Of a stretch of 64,000 bases of DNA, positions 33,579 to 42,662 are shown in pieces (within the stretch, counting starts at the first letter, position 1; each line of letters begins with the position of its first letter). Under the pieces are notes generated by a model. It ran no database searches. It was not told the origin of the DNA and saw only the letters and a list, made by a program, of their open reading frames with translations. The DNA comes from Ruegeria lacuscaerulensis (GTDB taxonomy: Bacteria > Pseudomonadota > Alphaproteobacteria > Rhodobacterales > Rhodobacteraceae). The stretch covers positions 1-64,000 of the forward strand of contig NZ_WQDY01000015.1 of the NCBI RefSeq assembly GCF_013033355.1, read 5' to 3'. The position numbers were made by a program, and so were the translations under genes.

Positions 33579-35129
33579 TCAGCGGAACTGCATCGCCAGG
33601 GCCTTGATTGAATCAACGGTCATCTCATCGCGCGAAAGCTCACCGGCCAACTGGCCTTCACACAAAACGATCATGCGGTCGCAGACAGCGATGAATTCGG
33701 ACAGTTCCGAGCTGGCAAACAGCACCGAGATGCCCTGATCCGCCAGTCGTCCAACCAGATCGTAGATTTCGTCTTTGGCACCGATATCGATGCCACGAGT
33801 GGGTTCGTCCAAAAGCAATACTTGCGGTTGCGTCGCAAGCCATTTGCCCAGCACGACCTTTTGCTGGTTACCGCCGCTGAGTTTGCCGACCGGATGTTCG
33901 GGCCCGGTTGCGGCGACCTTCAAGGTCTCAATCGCGGTCAGAGCCTGCTTGCGTTGTTCAGCTTCGGAAAACCTACCAAAACGCGATTGCAGCGGCATCA
34001 GCGGCAAAGCAACATTGGACGCAATCGAGCGGTCAAGGATCAAGCCGTTGCCTTTACGGTCTTCTGTGATCAAAGCCAGCCCGTTGCGCACCCCGTCCTG
34101 GGGTTTGATTGGTCTTAGTTTCTTGCCTTCAAGTGTGATTTCGCCCTGATAGCTGGCGCCACGCGCGCCGAACAGAGTTTCCAACAGTTCGGTCCGGCCT
34201 GCGCCCAACAGGCCGCCGACCCCAAGAACCTCTCCGCGCTTAAGCTCGAAGGATACATCATCCAGAACTTTGCGCTTGCCTTCCCAGGCGGACAGGTTTG
34301 CCACCTGCAGAACGGTTTCGTCGGTCGCCGGTGTATGGCGTTCGACCGGATTGATTTCAACCGTGCGTCCAACCATCATGTTGATCAGTTCGGCGGAAGT
34401 GGTTTCCGAGGCCAGCCGGGTCCCGATCAGATTGCCATCGCGCAGAACTGTAACGCGGTCAGAAATCTCGAACACTTCGTCCATCCGGTGCGAGATATAG
34501 ACAACCGCAACACCCTGTAGCGCCAGATCGCGGACGACTTCCATGAGAATATCAGCTTCGGCTTGCGACAAAGCTGAGGTCGGCTCATCCATAATCAGAA
34601 GGCGCGCATTCATCAGCAGTGCACGGGCGATTTCTACCAACTGCTGCTCGCCAACACGCAAATCTTTGACCGGCGTGTCGATATCCAGAGTGAAGCCAAA
34701 GCGGGCCAACGCTTTGCTGGCCTTTTCCCGCAGCGCTTTGCGGTCGATGAACGTCCCAAATTTCCGGGGCTCGTGGCCCAGCAGAACATTTTCAGCCACG
34801 GTCATTTCCGGGATCAGGCTGAGTTCCTGATGCATGATGACGATACCATGCTTTTCAGCGTCCCTTGGCGCATCGAATTCCACGGTTTCGCCGTCGATCT
34901 GAAATGTCCCGAATGTCGGTTTTTGCACGCCGCTGATGATCTTCACCAGCGTACTTTTGCCCGCACCGTTTTCGCCCATCAGCGTGTGAATTTCACCACC
35001 GTCAATGACCAGGTCGACATCCCTTAGAACGGATACACCAGAAAACGACATACCGATGCCATTGAGGGAAACCGTAACCTGGCTTTCCGTTCCTTGTTGT
35101 GCGCGCAGAGCAGATTCTTGCTTCGCCAT
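33579..35129 (-). CDS. Sugar ABC transporter ATPase, double ABC domain (RbsA/XylG family)
   Basis: 516 residues with two ABC domains. Domain 1 has Walker A GENGAGKST and LLIMDEPTSALS; domain 2 has the degenerate A site GLLGAGRTELLE, a normal signature LSGGNQQKVVLGKWL and LLLDEPTRGID. Degenerate second sites are normal in this family. ATG 35129 follows GGGAGG by 7 nt; longer frames extend over that site. First gene of the IclR-linked sugar operon. Confidence 0.94.
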   Translation of the reverse strand: MAKQESALRAQQGTESQVTVSLNGIGMSFSGVSVLRDVDLVIDGGEIHTLMGENGAGKSTLVKIISGVQKPTFGTFQIDGETVEFDAPRDAEKHGIVIMHQELSLIPEMTVAENVLLGHEPRKFGTFIDRKALREKASKALARFGFTLDIDTPVKDLRVGEQQLVEIARALLMNARLLIMDEPTSALSQAEADILMEVVRDLALQGVAVVYISHRMDEVFEISDRVTVLRDGNLIGTRLASETTSAELINMMVGRTVEINPVERHTPATDETVLQVANLSAWEGKRKVLDDVSFELKRGEVLGVGGLLGAGRTELLETLFGARGASYQGEITLEGKKLRPIKPQDGVRNGLALITEDRKGNGLILDRSIASNVALPLMPLQSRFGRFSEAEQRKQALTAIETLKVAATGPEHPVGKLSGGNQQKVVLGKWLATQPQVLLLDEPTRGIDIGAKDEIYDLVGRLADQGISVLFASSELSEFIAVCDRMIVLCEGQLAGELSRDEMTVDSIKALAMQFR

Positions 35130-35167
35130 CACAACGCCTCCCTTCGTTGATCTTAACGATTTACCGC

Positions 35168-35190
35168 AAAACGGTTTTATATACGAAACC
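35168..35190. promoter_or_regulatory. Overlapping dyads just upstream of the sugar operon
   Basis: AAAAC-G-GTTTT (35168-35178) is a perfect odd-centred dyad; its right half overlaps a second one, GGTTT (35173-35177) with AAACC (35186-35190). It lies 39-61 bp upstream of the ATPase start. The AAAACGG/CCGTTTT word recurs 165 bp away at 35342-35361, as expected for two binding sites of one regulator, most simply the IclR protein. Confidence 0.5.
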
Positions 35191-35341
35191 ACGTAGGTCT
35201 ACAGAGCGTCAAGAGGTATTTTTGAATTTGAATTTGAAGGTAGGATGAGGCGCAAATAAAGTGTTTAAAAATAACAGTTTATAAGACTCTCTGCGGACCC
35301 ATCAGCTCTGCCATTTCCACGATTGCAGGTCGCTTGACCGA

Positions 35342-35361
35342 CCGTTTTACATGCAAAACGG
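35342..35361. promoter_or_regulatory. 20-bp palindrome CCGTTTT-N6-AAAACGG
   Basis: Perfect 7-bp arms with a 6-bp spacer, in the 401-bp gap 35130-35530 between the sugar operon and nadC, with no other gene content visible there. Shares AAAACGG with the promoter-proximal dyad. Candidate upstream operator of the sugar operon. Confidence 0.5.
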
Positions 35362-35530
35362 GTGGCGTGTTCGTTAAGAATCTTCCGTATTCCAAGCGTA
35401 TTTGAGTCGGCGTGAATCGCCGTTTCGAACGGTTAATGACGGTCCCTTGATCCGGGGTCAGCGCGACGAATGTGGCTGACTTTGCGCGCGCCGAAAAACA
35501 ATTTTTGGTAGCTTTGGGGCGTCGAACGGC

Positions 35531-36379
35531 TCAGAAGTCCAGCCCGATGTCAATCGATCGGTAAGAGTGCGTCAAAGCACCGGACGAGATGTAATCAACC
35601 CCTGTCGCGGCTACCGCCGCAACTGTAGCCTTGCTGATATTGCCCGATGCCTCGGTCACCAATCGGCCGTCCACCAACTTGACTGCCTTCGTCAGAACGT
35701 CTGGCGGCATGTTGTCAAGTAGCACGACGTCAGCACCGCCGACCTGGATCACCTCGGACAGTTGCTCCAGCGTATCGACCTCGATTTCGACTTTCATCAT
35801 ATGCGACGCGCGGGCTTTTGTTGCATCAAGCACAGCCCGCACACCGCCAGCGGCTGCGATATGATTGTCCTTGATCAGAATTGCATCCGATAGCGAGAAG
35901 CGATGGTTGAAACCGCCGCCGTGCAGCACGGCCTGCTTTTCCACCAGACGTAGCCCGGGTGTCGTTTTTCGCGTGCAGGTGATACGCGCCTTGGTGCCTT
36001 TGGTTTCAGCCACTAATTCCGAAGTGGCCGTTGCAACACCCATCATCCGCTGGGCGAAATTCAACGCCACGCGCTCTGCCGACAGGATTGAGGTGGCTCG
36101 GCCTTGGATTTTCATCAGTGTGTCGCCCTTGGCGCAGCTCTGGCCATCTTCGGTGTAGGTTGTGATGAGCAACGAGGGATCGACCAGACGGAACGCCAGC
36201 GCAGCCACTTGCATCCCTGAAACCACAGCATTTTCACGTGCCTCCAACCGTGCGGAATAGGTGACGTCCGCAGGGATCACTGTCTGAGTGGTGATATCGC
36301 CACAGGTACCCATATCTTCAGTCAGCGCGGACCGGACCAGAGGTTCCAGGATCATGTCTGGCAAAGCGGGGTGGGTCAT
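35531..36379 (-). CDS. nadC: Nicotinate-nucleotide pyrophosphorylase (quinolinate phosphoribosyltransferase)
   Basis: Converts quinolinate and PRPP to nicotinate mononucleotide, CO2 and PPi. The 282 residues include the substrate-binding stretches TRKTTPGLRLVEKQAVLHGGG (Arg, Lys, His for PRPP and quinolinate) and ASGNISKATVAAVAATGVDYISSGALTHS at the C-terminus. ATG 36379 overlaps the nadB stop (ATGA). Last gene of nadA-nadB-nadC. Confidence 0.97.
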   Translation of the reverse strand: MTHPALPDMILEPLVRSALTEDMGTCGDITTQTVIPADVTYSARLEARENAVVSGMQVAALAFRLVDPSLLITTYTEDGQSCAKGDTLMKIQGRATSILSAERVALNFAQRMMGVATATSELVAETKGTKARITCTRKTTPGLRLVEKQAVLHGGGFNHRFSLSDAILIKDNHIAAAGGVRAVLDATKARASHMMKVEIEVDTLEQLSEVIQVGGADVVLLDNMPPDVLTKAVKLVDGRLVTEASGNISKATVAAVAATGVDYISSGALTHSYRSIDIGLDF

Positions 36380-37938
36380 GCTGCGTCCTTTGCTATGCGA
36401 TCTCGCAAGTTGAGTGCCTGTGTCAGTGTCAGGCTGGATCGTTGACCGGGGCCACGATTTGGATCGGGGAAATCGGACCGGTAATGCGCGCCGCGACTTT
36501 CGCGGCGTTGCAGCGCGGCGGCGGCGATCAGGGTGGCCGTAGCGGTCATGTTGAGAAACTGGTCTGACCCAAAGTGCTGGGCCTCAAGCGCGGCAATTCC
36601 AGATAGGGCTTGGCTCAGGCCAGCTTCTTCCCTTACCACGCCGACATGTTCCGTCATTATGCGGCGCAACAGCATCAAATCGTGCTCATTGTCAGTTGTG
36701 CCGGGTGACAAACGGATTTCGACTTCGGGTGCGCTCTTCACGGTTATTTGGCCCGCAATGTCCCGGGCACAGGATCGGGCAAACACCAAAGCTTCAAGCA
36801 ACCCGTTTGATGCCAACCGGTTGGCGCCATGTAACCCGGTGGACGCCGCCTCGCCACAGGCCCAGAGCCCGGCCAACGAACTTCGCCCAAACAAATCTGT
36901 TTCTACGCCGCCCATATGGTAATGCGCTGACGCGGTCACAGGGATGGGGTCCCGTGTTGGGTCAACGCCATGACGCATACAGGCGCGTGTTACACCGGGA
37001 AAAAAAATGCTGATATCGGCACCGATCGCGCCCCGCGTGTCCAGCGCTGGCCGCATGCCAGCTTTGGCTTGCAGATAAACGGCCCGCGCAACCGTATCTC
37101 TGGGGGCAAGCTCGGCATCGGGGTGGAAATCGGGCATGAACCGATGCCCGTTCTTGTCGACAAGAACGGCCCCCTCGCCGCGCAGTGCTTCGGTTGCCAA
37201 CGGGGTGGGGTCAGAGTCTACGTCGATTGCGGTGGGATGGAACTGTACAAATTCTGAGTCCGCGATGCGCGCACCAGCACGGGCAGCCATACCAATCCCT
37301 TGCCCGCGAATGCGCGTTGGGTTGGTGGTTTGCGTATAAAGGCCCGAAGATCCACCCGTTGCCAAAAGATAAGCGGCCCCGCGCAGCAGCAGCTGCGCCG
37401 GGCCAGACCCAAGCGCACCTGTAAGGTAGACGCCTGTTACTTGCGCGCCGTCGCTTTCCAGCGCCACGGCCTGCGCGCCCTCGATAACCTGGATTGAAGG
37501 TGTCTCGCGCAGGGCTTTGATTAACGCGCGCATAATCTCGGCCCCGGCCTGATCACCTTTGACCCGCACAACCCGAGCAGTGGAGTGAGCGGCCTCACGC
37601 GACTGAACAAACTCGCCGCTTGCAGTACGGTCGAATCCAGTGCCAAGCGCAGAAAGGTCGAGGATATGCTCTGGCGCAGCTTGCGCCACAAACTCGGCCA
37701 CTTCGCGTAAAACCGAGCCCGCACCCGCGCGCATCGTGTCGTCCGCATGGGCCTTTGGGCTGTCTGTCCGCGCCATGGCGGCTGCGATGCCACCCTGCGC
37801 CCAGGCTGAGCTTGCGCCAGAGCCCAGCGGTTCAGGCGAAATCATCACGACCGGGCAGGGCGCCAGCTTGAGAGCCGCATACACGGCGGCCAAACCAGCG
37901 CCAATGATAACCACTCGCGATGTTTCGATGGTTTGCAT
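36376..37938 (-). CDS. nadB: L-aspartate oxidase
   Basis: FAD enzyme oxidising L-aspartate to iminoaspartate for quinolinate synthesis. 520 residues with GAGLAAVYAALKLAP (FAD site), GSGASSAWAQGGIAAA, LATGGSSGLYTQTTNP and HYHMGGVETDLFGRSS, all family landmarks. ATG 37938 is used; a TTG at 37950 that overlaps the nadA stop is the other option, and neither has a clear ribosome site, which suggests translational coupling to nadA. Confidence 0.96.
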   Translation of the reverse strand: MQTIETSRVVIIGAGLAAVYAALKLAPCPVVMISPEPLGSGASSAWAQGGIAAAMARTDSPKAHADDTMRAGAGSVLREVAEFVAQAAPEHILDLSALGTGFDRTASGEFVQSREAAHSTARVVRVKGDQAGAEIMRALIKALRETPSIQVIEGAQAVALESDGAQVTGVYLTGALGSGPAQLLLRGAAYLLATGGSSGLYTQTTNPTRIRGQGIGMAARAGARIADSEFVQFHPTAIDVDSDPTPLATEALRGEGAVLVDKNGHRFMPDFHPDAELAPRDTVARAVYLQAKAGMRPALDTRGAIGADISIFFPGVTRACMRHGVDPTRDPIPVTASAHYHMGGVETDLFGRSSLAGLWACGEAASTGLHGANRLASNGLLEALVFARSCARDIAGQITVKSAPEVEIRLSPGTTDNEHDLMLLRRIMTEHVGVVREEAGLSQALSGIAALEAQHFGSDQFLNMTATATLIAAAALQRRESRGAHYRSDFPDPNRGPGQRSSLTLTQALNLRDRIAKDAA

Positions 37939-37946
37939 CTGCTGTG

Positions 37947-38999
37947 TCAAATGCCCAACTGGCGCGACAGGTCGATCATACGCTGAACTGAAAGACGTGC
38001 CTTTTCGGCGACCTGGACGTCAACCTCGACTTGACCGGTCATTGTGTCCAGCGCGAACAGCACTTTTTCCAGCGTGATTTTCTTCATGTAGGGGCACATG
38101 TTGCATGGGCCGACAAATTCGACTTCGGGCAGTTCGTCCGCGATGTTGGACGCCATCGAACATTCGGTGATCAGCAGCGCTTTCTCTGGTTTTTCGTCCG
38201 TGACATATTTGATGATGCCGCTGGTTGAACCCGAGAAATCGGCCTCGGCCACCACGTCCGGCGGGCATTCGGGATGCGCGATCAAGCGGGTTCCGGGGTT
38301 CCATTCGCGAAAGTCGCGCAGGTCACTGGCCGAATATTGCTCGTGAACGATGCACGAGCCCTCCCACCACACGACGTTTTTCTGCGGAACTTCGCGTGCC
38401 ACGTTCTGCGCCAGATACTGGTCGGGCGTCATGATGACGGTCTCACTGTCCTGTGCTGCCACGATTTGTGCCGCATTCGACGAGGTGCAACAGATGTCTG
38501 AGGCTGCCTTTACCTCGGCTGTTGTGTTCACATAGGACACAACCGGTGCACCGGGATATCGGCGGCGCATTTCCGCGATGCCTTCGGCGGTGATCGATTC
38601 CGCCAAAGAGCAGCCTGCCTCCATATCCGGCATCAGAACCGTTTTTTCGGGGCTGAGAATTTTGGACGTTTCGGCCATGAAATGAACGCCGCATTGAACG
38701 ATCACCTCGGCCTCGACCTCGGTGGCCTTGATCGCCAGTTGAAGGCTGTCACCGCCGAAATCGGAAATACCGTGGTAGATCTCGGGCGTCATGTAGTTGT
38801 GTCCCAAGATGACCGCGTTGCGGTTTACCTTGAGTTCATTGATCGCCTTTACATATGGCGCATAAATCGCCCAATCCGCCGGTGAGACCACACGCGACAT
38901 GCGGTCGTATATATCGCTCATGCTTGCGGCAAGCTCGGGCGACGGGGTCAGGTCATATTTTTCTGAGAGATGCGCGCGCTGCGCGGGTAGGTCGAACAC
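37947..38999 (-). CDS. nadA: Quinolinate synthase A
   Basis: Iron-sulfur enzyme condensing iminoaspartate with dihydroxyacetone phosphate to quinolinate. 350 residues; cluster cysteines lie in VQCGVHFMAE, in DICCTSSNA or its neighbour, and in CNMCPYMKKITLEKV near 298. ILGHNYMTPEIYH and YVNTTAEVKA are conserved substrate segments. First gene of the NAD operon; its promoter must lie in the 124 bp before 39124, where I see no known NAD-regulator site. Confidence 0.96.
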   Translation of the reverse strand: MFDLPAQRAHLSEKYDLTPSPELAASMSDIYDRMSRVVSPADWAIYAPYVKAINELKVNRNAVILGHNYMTPEIYHGISDFGGDSLQLAIKATEVEAEVIVQCGVHFMAETSKILSPEKTVLMPDMEAGCSLAESITAEGIAEMRRRYPGAPVVSYVNTTAEVKAASDICCTSSNAAQIVAAQDSETVIMTPDQYLAQNVAREVPQKNVVWWEGSCIVHEQYSASDLRDFREWNPGTRLIAHPECPPDVVAEADFSGSTSGIIKYVTDEKPEKALLITECSMASNIADELPEVEFVGPCNMCPYMKKITLEKVLFALDTMTGQVEVDVQVAEKARLSVQRMIDLSRQLGI

Positions 39000-39123
39000 G
39001 GGGCTGTTTTTCTGTCTTACAATCTTTTGGCGCTCTGACTATCGGATTTCGTTTATTTTGAACACCAGTCAATAAAGGAAAATGTGCTGTTTTTTGCAGC
39101 TTCTGTAGAACCAGCTGACTTAT

Positions 39124-41181
39124 TTAGGATTTTTCAGTGATGGTTACGGGCTTCCATCCCTCAGCGGGTGGGCTTGCCAGAAGTTCTCGCATTTTGTCGG
39201 CCATCGCGAGCGAGGCAAGGTCCCCGCCACGGATTTGGTCAGCGGTTTCAAATTCTGACAGGGCATTTTCGAATTGCCCGGCGCGATAAAGCGTTAGGCC
39301 GCGTTCATATGCCTCGATCCAATCGCGTGAGGGGTTGTATCCTTCGGTCATTGCAATCAGTTCATAAACCACAAGCTCTTCGCTGCGGCCGAACACCGTG
39401 AGCGTATCCAATTCGCGCACAATTACAGAATCGCCGGCTTCGCGTCGGGTCTCTGGGCCGATCAGGATAAGGGTGCCGTAGACTTTGTTCGCGCCTTCCA
39501 GTCGGCTTGCGACATTCACCACATCGCCGATCGCCGTATAGTTCAGGCGCTGTTCGGATCCTATGTTCCCCACAAGCGCCTCGCCGCTGTTCACCCCGAT
39601 CCGTAGCCGCAGAGGAATACCCTGACTGTCCTTGATGCCTGCCGCGTCGACAGTTTTGACAAGATCCAGCGCCGCACGACAGGCGTTTTCCGCGTGGTTT
39701 TTATCCTGACGTGGTGCCCCCCAAAAGGCCATCACTGCATCACCCATGAACTTGTCGATAGTGCCGTCATGCCTTGCAATCGCGGCCGAAGCGGCGGTGA
39801 AGAACGGTTCCATCAACTGAACAATTCCTGGGCCCAGTTTCTCGGACAGTCCGGTAAAGCCAGTCACATCGCAAAACAAAACCGAGATTTGCTTCATATC
39901 ACCGCCCGGCTGCGTTTTGATGCCTTCGGCAACCAGCATGCGAACCAAATCGGTTGGTACATATTTTCGGAACGCTGACAGACCCGCAGCCATACTGGCC
40001 GTTGCCGCAGACAGGTTGGCCAGTTCTGACAGCTTTGAGGGCCTGCGTGAAAAACGCTCAACATCGAAACGTTCGATCTTGTTAAGGTCTTCGGCGATCC
40101 GCGCCAAAGGGTTCGCCACAACCCTACGGACCAGCCAGATGGCTAACCCGGTGGCGAAAACGACTACCCCAATCAGAATATAAAGAAGGTTGATCAGAGT
40201 TTTGTCGATCCCAGACAGGAATGCGGATTCCGGTATTACGGTAGCAACGCGCCAGCCATAAAATCCCAACGAGGTCAGGGCAACTGCATAGGGAACGCCG
40301 TCTATTACAACCCGGGTCGTTGCCCCGCCGGCAGGATTTTTGGCAGGGTCACCCAAAAGCCGTTCGCCCGATATCATGGCGGCCTCGTACAACTCGCCTT
40401 CGCCCATTCGGGCGGGTGTCGTTTCATCCGCCATGGCGTCGGGAACGGCGATCACCTTGCCATCAGCATCCAGAATATAGGCTGCTCCGAACTCGCCCGG
40501 ATGTAAGGTCGCAAGGAACCGCGACAAACGGTCGGTTTCGATTGCGACCGCTAGAACACCCTGTCGCCCGCGGTTGACGTCAATGGGACCGGCATAAGCA
40601 TAGACCGTTTTTTCACTTCCTGGCAGATCCCGCGCTTCGATCCATCCCGATGAGTTCAGGCTCATAAAGTTATTGAACCAGGCGTGGTCGCGTGGATCAT
40701 ATTCTGTTTCCCGGAATTTTCGCTCTTCGAACTGGATGTCACCTGGAATGAAAATGTATTGGTCGGTTCGCAACTGCCGATCACGGATGTTCCTATCGAT
40801 TTCGACCATCTCAAGACCGCCATCCCCAAGGCGGTGCGAGGCGAAGAAATTGCCGTCGGGCCAGCCGAAGAATATCCACGAGATATTGGGCTGCGCTTGT
40901 AGTTGCGACAGGAATACGAATTCTCGCTTGTCTGCCTGGCGCGTGGCGATGACATTCTGCACGAAAATGGTGCGCACTGCGGCCCAGGCCGCTTCGGCCG
41001 AGCTGAGCGTCGCGCCGACCTCGATCCGGACGGTATTGGCGATCTGAGTGTTGATTTCAGCAGCCAGCATACGGCTGTTGTCCCGTGCCGTTGTCCACCA
41101 AAGCGTATGAACAATAAAAGTTGACACGCCAATGGACAGGGCGACCAGGATAGATACAGCGATGCCTACACTTATCCGCAT
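39124..41181 (-). CDS. Membrane adenylate cyclase, class III, with extracytoplasmic Cache sensor
   Basis: 685 residues. Helix 1 (about 5-28) and helix 2 (about 337-358) flank a periplasmic double-Cache-type sensor of 300 residues (FIPGDIQFEERKFRETEYDPRDHAWF). A HAMP-like linker follows, then the cyclase domain (about 425-595): metal-binding Asp in LFCDVTGF and KFMGDAVMAFWGAP, adenine-selecting Lys and Thr/Asp (DKFMGD; NYTAIGD), and transition-state Asn/Arg in NVASRLEG. A TPR-like C-terminus ends the chain. So catalysis looks intact. ATG 41181 follows GGAG by 5 nt; a GTG at 41184 is next to it. It may supply cAMP to Crp-type regulators. Confidence 0.9.
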   Translation of the reverse strand: MRISVGIAVSILVALSIGVSTFIVHTLWWTTARDNSRMLAAEINTQIANTVRIEVGATLSSAEAAWAAVRTIFVQNVIATRQADKREFVFLSQLQAQPNISWIFFGWPDGNFFASHRLGDGGLEMVEIDRNIRDRQLRTDQYIFIPGDIQFEERKFRETEYDPRDHAWFNNFMSLNSSGWIEARDLPGSEKTVYAYAGPIDVNRGRQGVLAVAIETDRLSRFLATLHPGEFGAAYILDADGKVIAVPDAMADETTPARMGEGELYEAAMISGERLLGDPAKNPAGGATTRVVIDGVPYAVALTSLGFYGWRVATVIPESAFLSGIDKTLINLLYILIGVVVFATGLAIWLVRRVVANPLARIAEDLNKIERFDVERFSRRPSKLSELANLSAATASMAAGLSAFRKYVPTDLVRMLVAEGIKTQPGGDMKQISVLFCDVTGFTGLSEKLGPGIVQLMEPFFTAASAAIARHDGTIDKFMGDAVMAFWGAPRQDKNHAENACRAALDLVKTVDAAGIKDSQGIPLRLRIGVNSGEALVGNIGSEQRLNYTAIGDVVNVASRLEGANKVYGTLILIGPETRREAGDSVIVRELDTLTVFGRSEELVVYELIAMTEGYNPSRDWIEAYERGLTLYRAGQFENALSEFETADQIRGGDLASLAMADKMRELLASPPAEGWKPVTITEKS

Positions 41182-41357
41182 CACATCTCCACAATAATGA
41201 CCGGTAAATCAGTATTGGATTGAGAATTTGCCAAGCGCAAAGGTTGCTTTGCTAAACGCCCGAAAATTCACGCATCTGTTAGGTTGATGCCATATCGACT
41301 GGCGGAAACGTGAGCGGCCAAAACAGCGATCGGCCGACAATTCGCCGAATGTTTACT

Positions 41358-41384
41358 GGCGTTGCGCATCAAAGGCGCAACGCC
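41358..41384 (-). terminator. Stem-loop after the MDR oxidoreductase gene
   Basis: GGCGTTGCGC (41358-41367) and GCGCAACGCC (41375-41384), a perfect 10-bp stem with a 7-nt loop, 16 bp past the stop of the minus-strand oxidoreductase gene. There is no T-run after it on either strand. Confidence 0.6.
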
Positions 41385-41400
41385 TGCTTTCGAATGCCAA

Positions 41401-42432
41401 TCAGCCGACTTTCACGACCATTTTGCCGAAATTACCCCCAGCGAGTAGTTGATTGAAGGCCTCTGGCGCGTTTTCCAGCCCATCCACTACGTGTTCTTTG
41501 TACGATACCGAGCCGTCGTTAAGCCAGCCTGTCATGTCTCGTACAAATTCCTGATAAACCTCGGGGCCGAAATTGTCGAAAATGATGAACCCCTGCATTT
41601 TGACTTTCATCCGCAGCAAGGTGCCCAAGATCGCAGGGCCCATATCCGGCCCTTCCGGCAAACCGGGCAGGTTGTACCAGGCTACGATTCCGCAGACAGG
41701 GACCCGCGCAAACGGGTTTAGCAACGGCAGAACTGCATAAAGCACCTTACCGCCAACATTCTCGAAATAGACGTCGATGCCATCTGGGCATGCATCGCGC
41801 AGTTGAGCAGCCAGATCGTCGGATCTGTGGTCTATACAGGCGTCAAAGCCAAGGTTCTGGACAACATGCGCACATTTTTCCGGCCCGCCTGCGATGCCGA
41901 CGACGCGACATCCTTTAAGCTTGGCGATCTGTCCCACAGTTGCCCCGACCGGTCCCGCAGCCGCTGCAACAACGACGGTCTCACCGGGCTTGGGCTCGCC
42001 AATTTTCAACAAACCCGCATAGGCCGTGTAGCCGGGCATTCCCAAAATACCCAAAGCCCAGGATGGATTGTCTGGTGTTTTGCCCAGATTGACCACCTGT
42101 TCTCCGTTCGATATCGCGTAGTCCTGCCAGCCGCTCATATTCAAGACATAGTCACCGGCCTCGTACCCATCCAGGTTCGACTCGATCACTTGAGCCACAA
42201 CCTGAGCGGTCATGACGCCGCCAATTTCGACAGGCTCGGCATAGGATTTTGCGTCGTTCATGCGGCCGCGCATGTAGGGGTCGAGCGACATAAAGACCGT
42301 TCGCACTAGCATCTCATCAGCGCCCGGTGACGGGATATCTGTGGTTTCAAGCCGAAGCGTGTTTTCGTCGGGCTGACCAACAGGGCGTTCAGCAAGAACG
42401 ATACGACGGTTGGTATCGGATGTTTGGGGCAT
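41401..42432 (-). CDS. NADP-dependent MDR oxidoreductase (CurA / prostaglandin-reductase type)
   Basis: 343 residues of the medium-chain dehydrogenase superfamily without zinc ligands. SLDPYMRGRMND, GDYVLNMSGWQDYAI and the Rossmann motif AAAGPVGATVGQIAKLKG (about 148-165) place it with leukotriene B4 12-hydroxydehydrogenase-like alkenal reductases (YncB/CurA). These reduce the C=C bond of unsaturated carbonyls with NADPH. AGAGG lies upstream of ATG 42432. Single gene between the cyclase and dabA; its promoter falls in 42433-42662, where no other gene is visible. Confidence 0.9.
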   Translation of the reverse strand: MPQTSDTNRRIVLAERPVGQPDENTLRLETTDIPSPGADEMLVRTVFMSLDPYMRGRMNDAKSYAEPVEIGGVMTAQVVAQVIESNLDGYEAGDYVLNMSGWQDYAISNGEQVVNLGKTPDNPSWALGILGMPGYTAYAGLLKIGEPKPGETVVVAAAAGPVGATVGQIAKLKGCRVVGIAGGPEKCAHVVQNLGFDACIDHRSDDLAAQLRDACPDGIDVYFENVGGKVLYAVLPLLNPFARVPVCGIVAWYNLPGLPEGPDMGPAILGTLLRMKVKMQGFIIFDNFGPEVYQEFVRDMTGWLNDGSVSYKEHVVDGLENAPEAFNQLLAGGNFGKMVVKVG

Positions 42433-42662
42433 TGGAACCTCTTGCAAATATTTACCCGCACCAGAAACCTTAAGCGAGCAAGGTGCAAGGGAAACAATGC
42501 AGGTAAAAGGGGAAACCGGCAGAGACTGGCCAAGAATATTCTGGATATTTAGCCTCTTTGCCCTCGCAGTCTTGTTTCAAGCCAGGCAAGATAGATAGGC
42601 TGGCTAAGTCCAATTTCAAATGGACCTAACCGCCAAAATTACTGTGTCTTGCTGCTCTGTTC

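Noticed and set aside
35221..35245. Tandem GAATTT repeat
   Set aside because: Two to three copies of a six-base word in A+T-rich promoter DNA; too short to mean anything.
42580..42605. AGCCA/TGGCT inverted repeat near the dabA stop
   Set aside because: Five-base arms separated by 16 bases, expected by chance, and no T-run.
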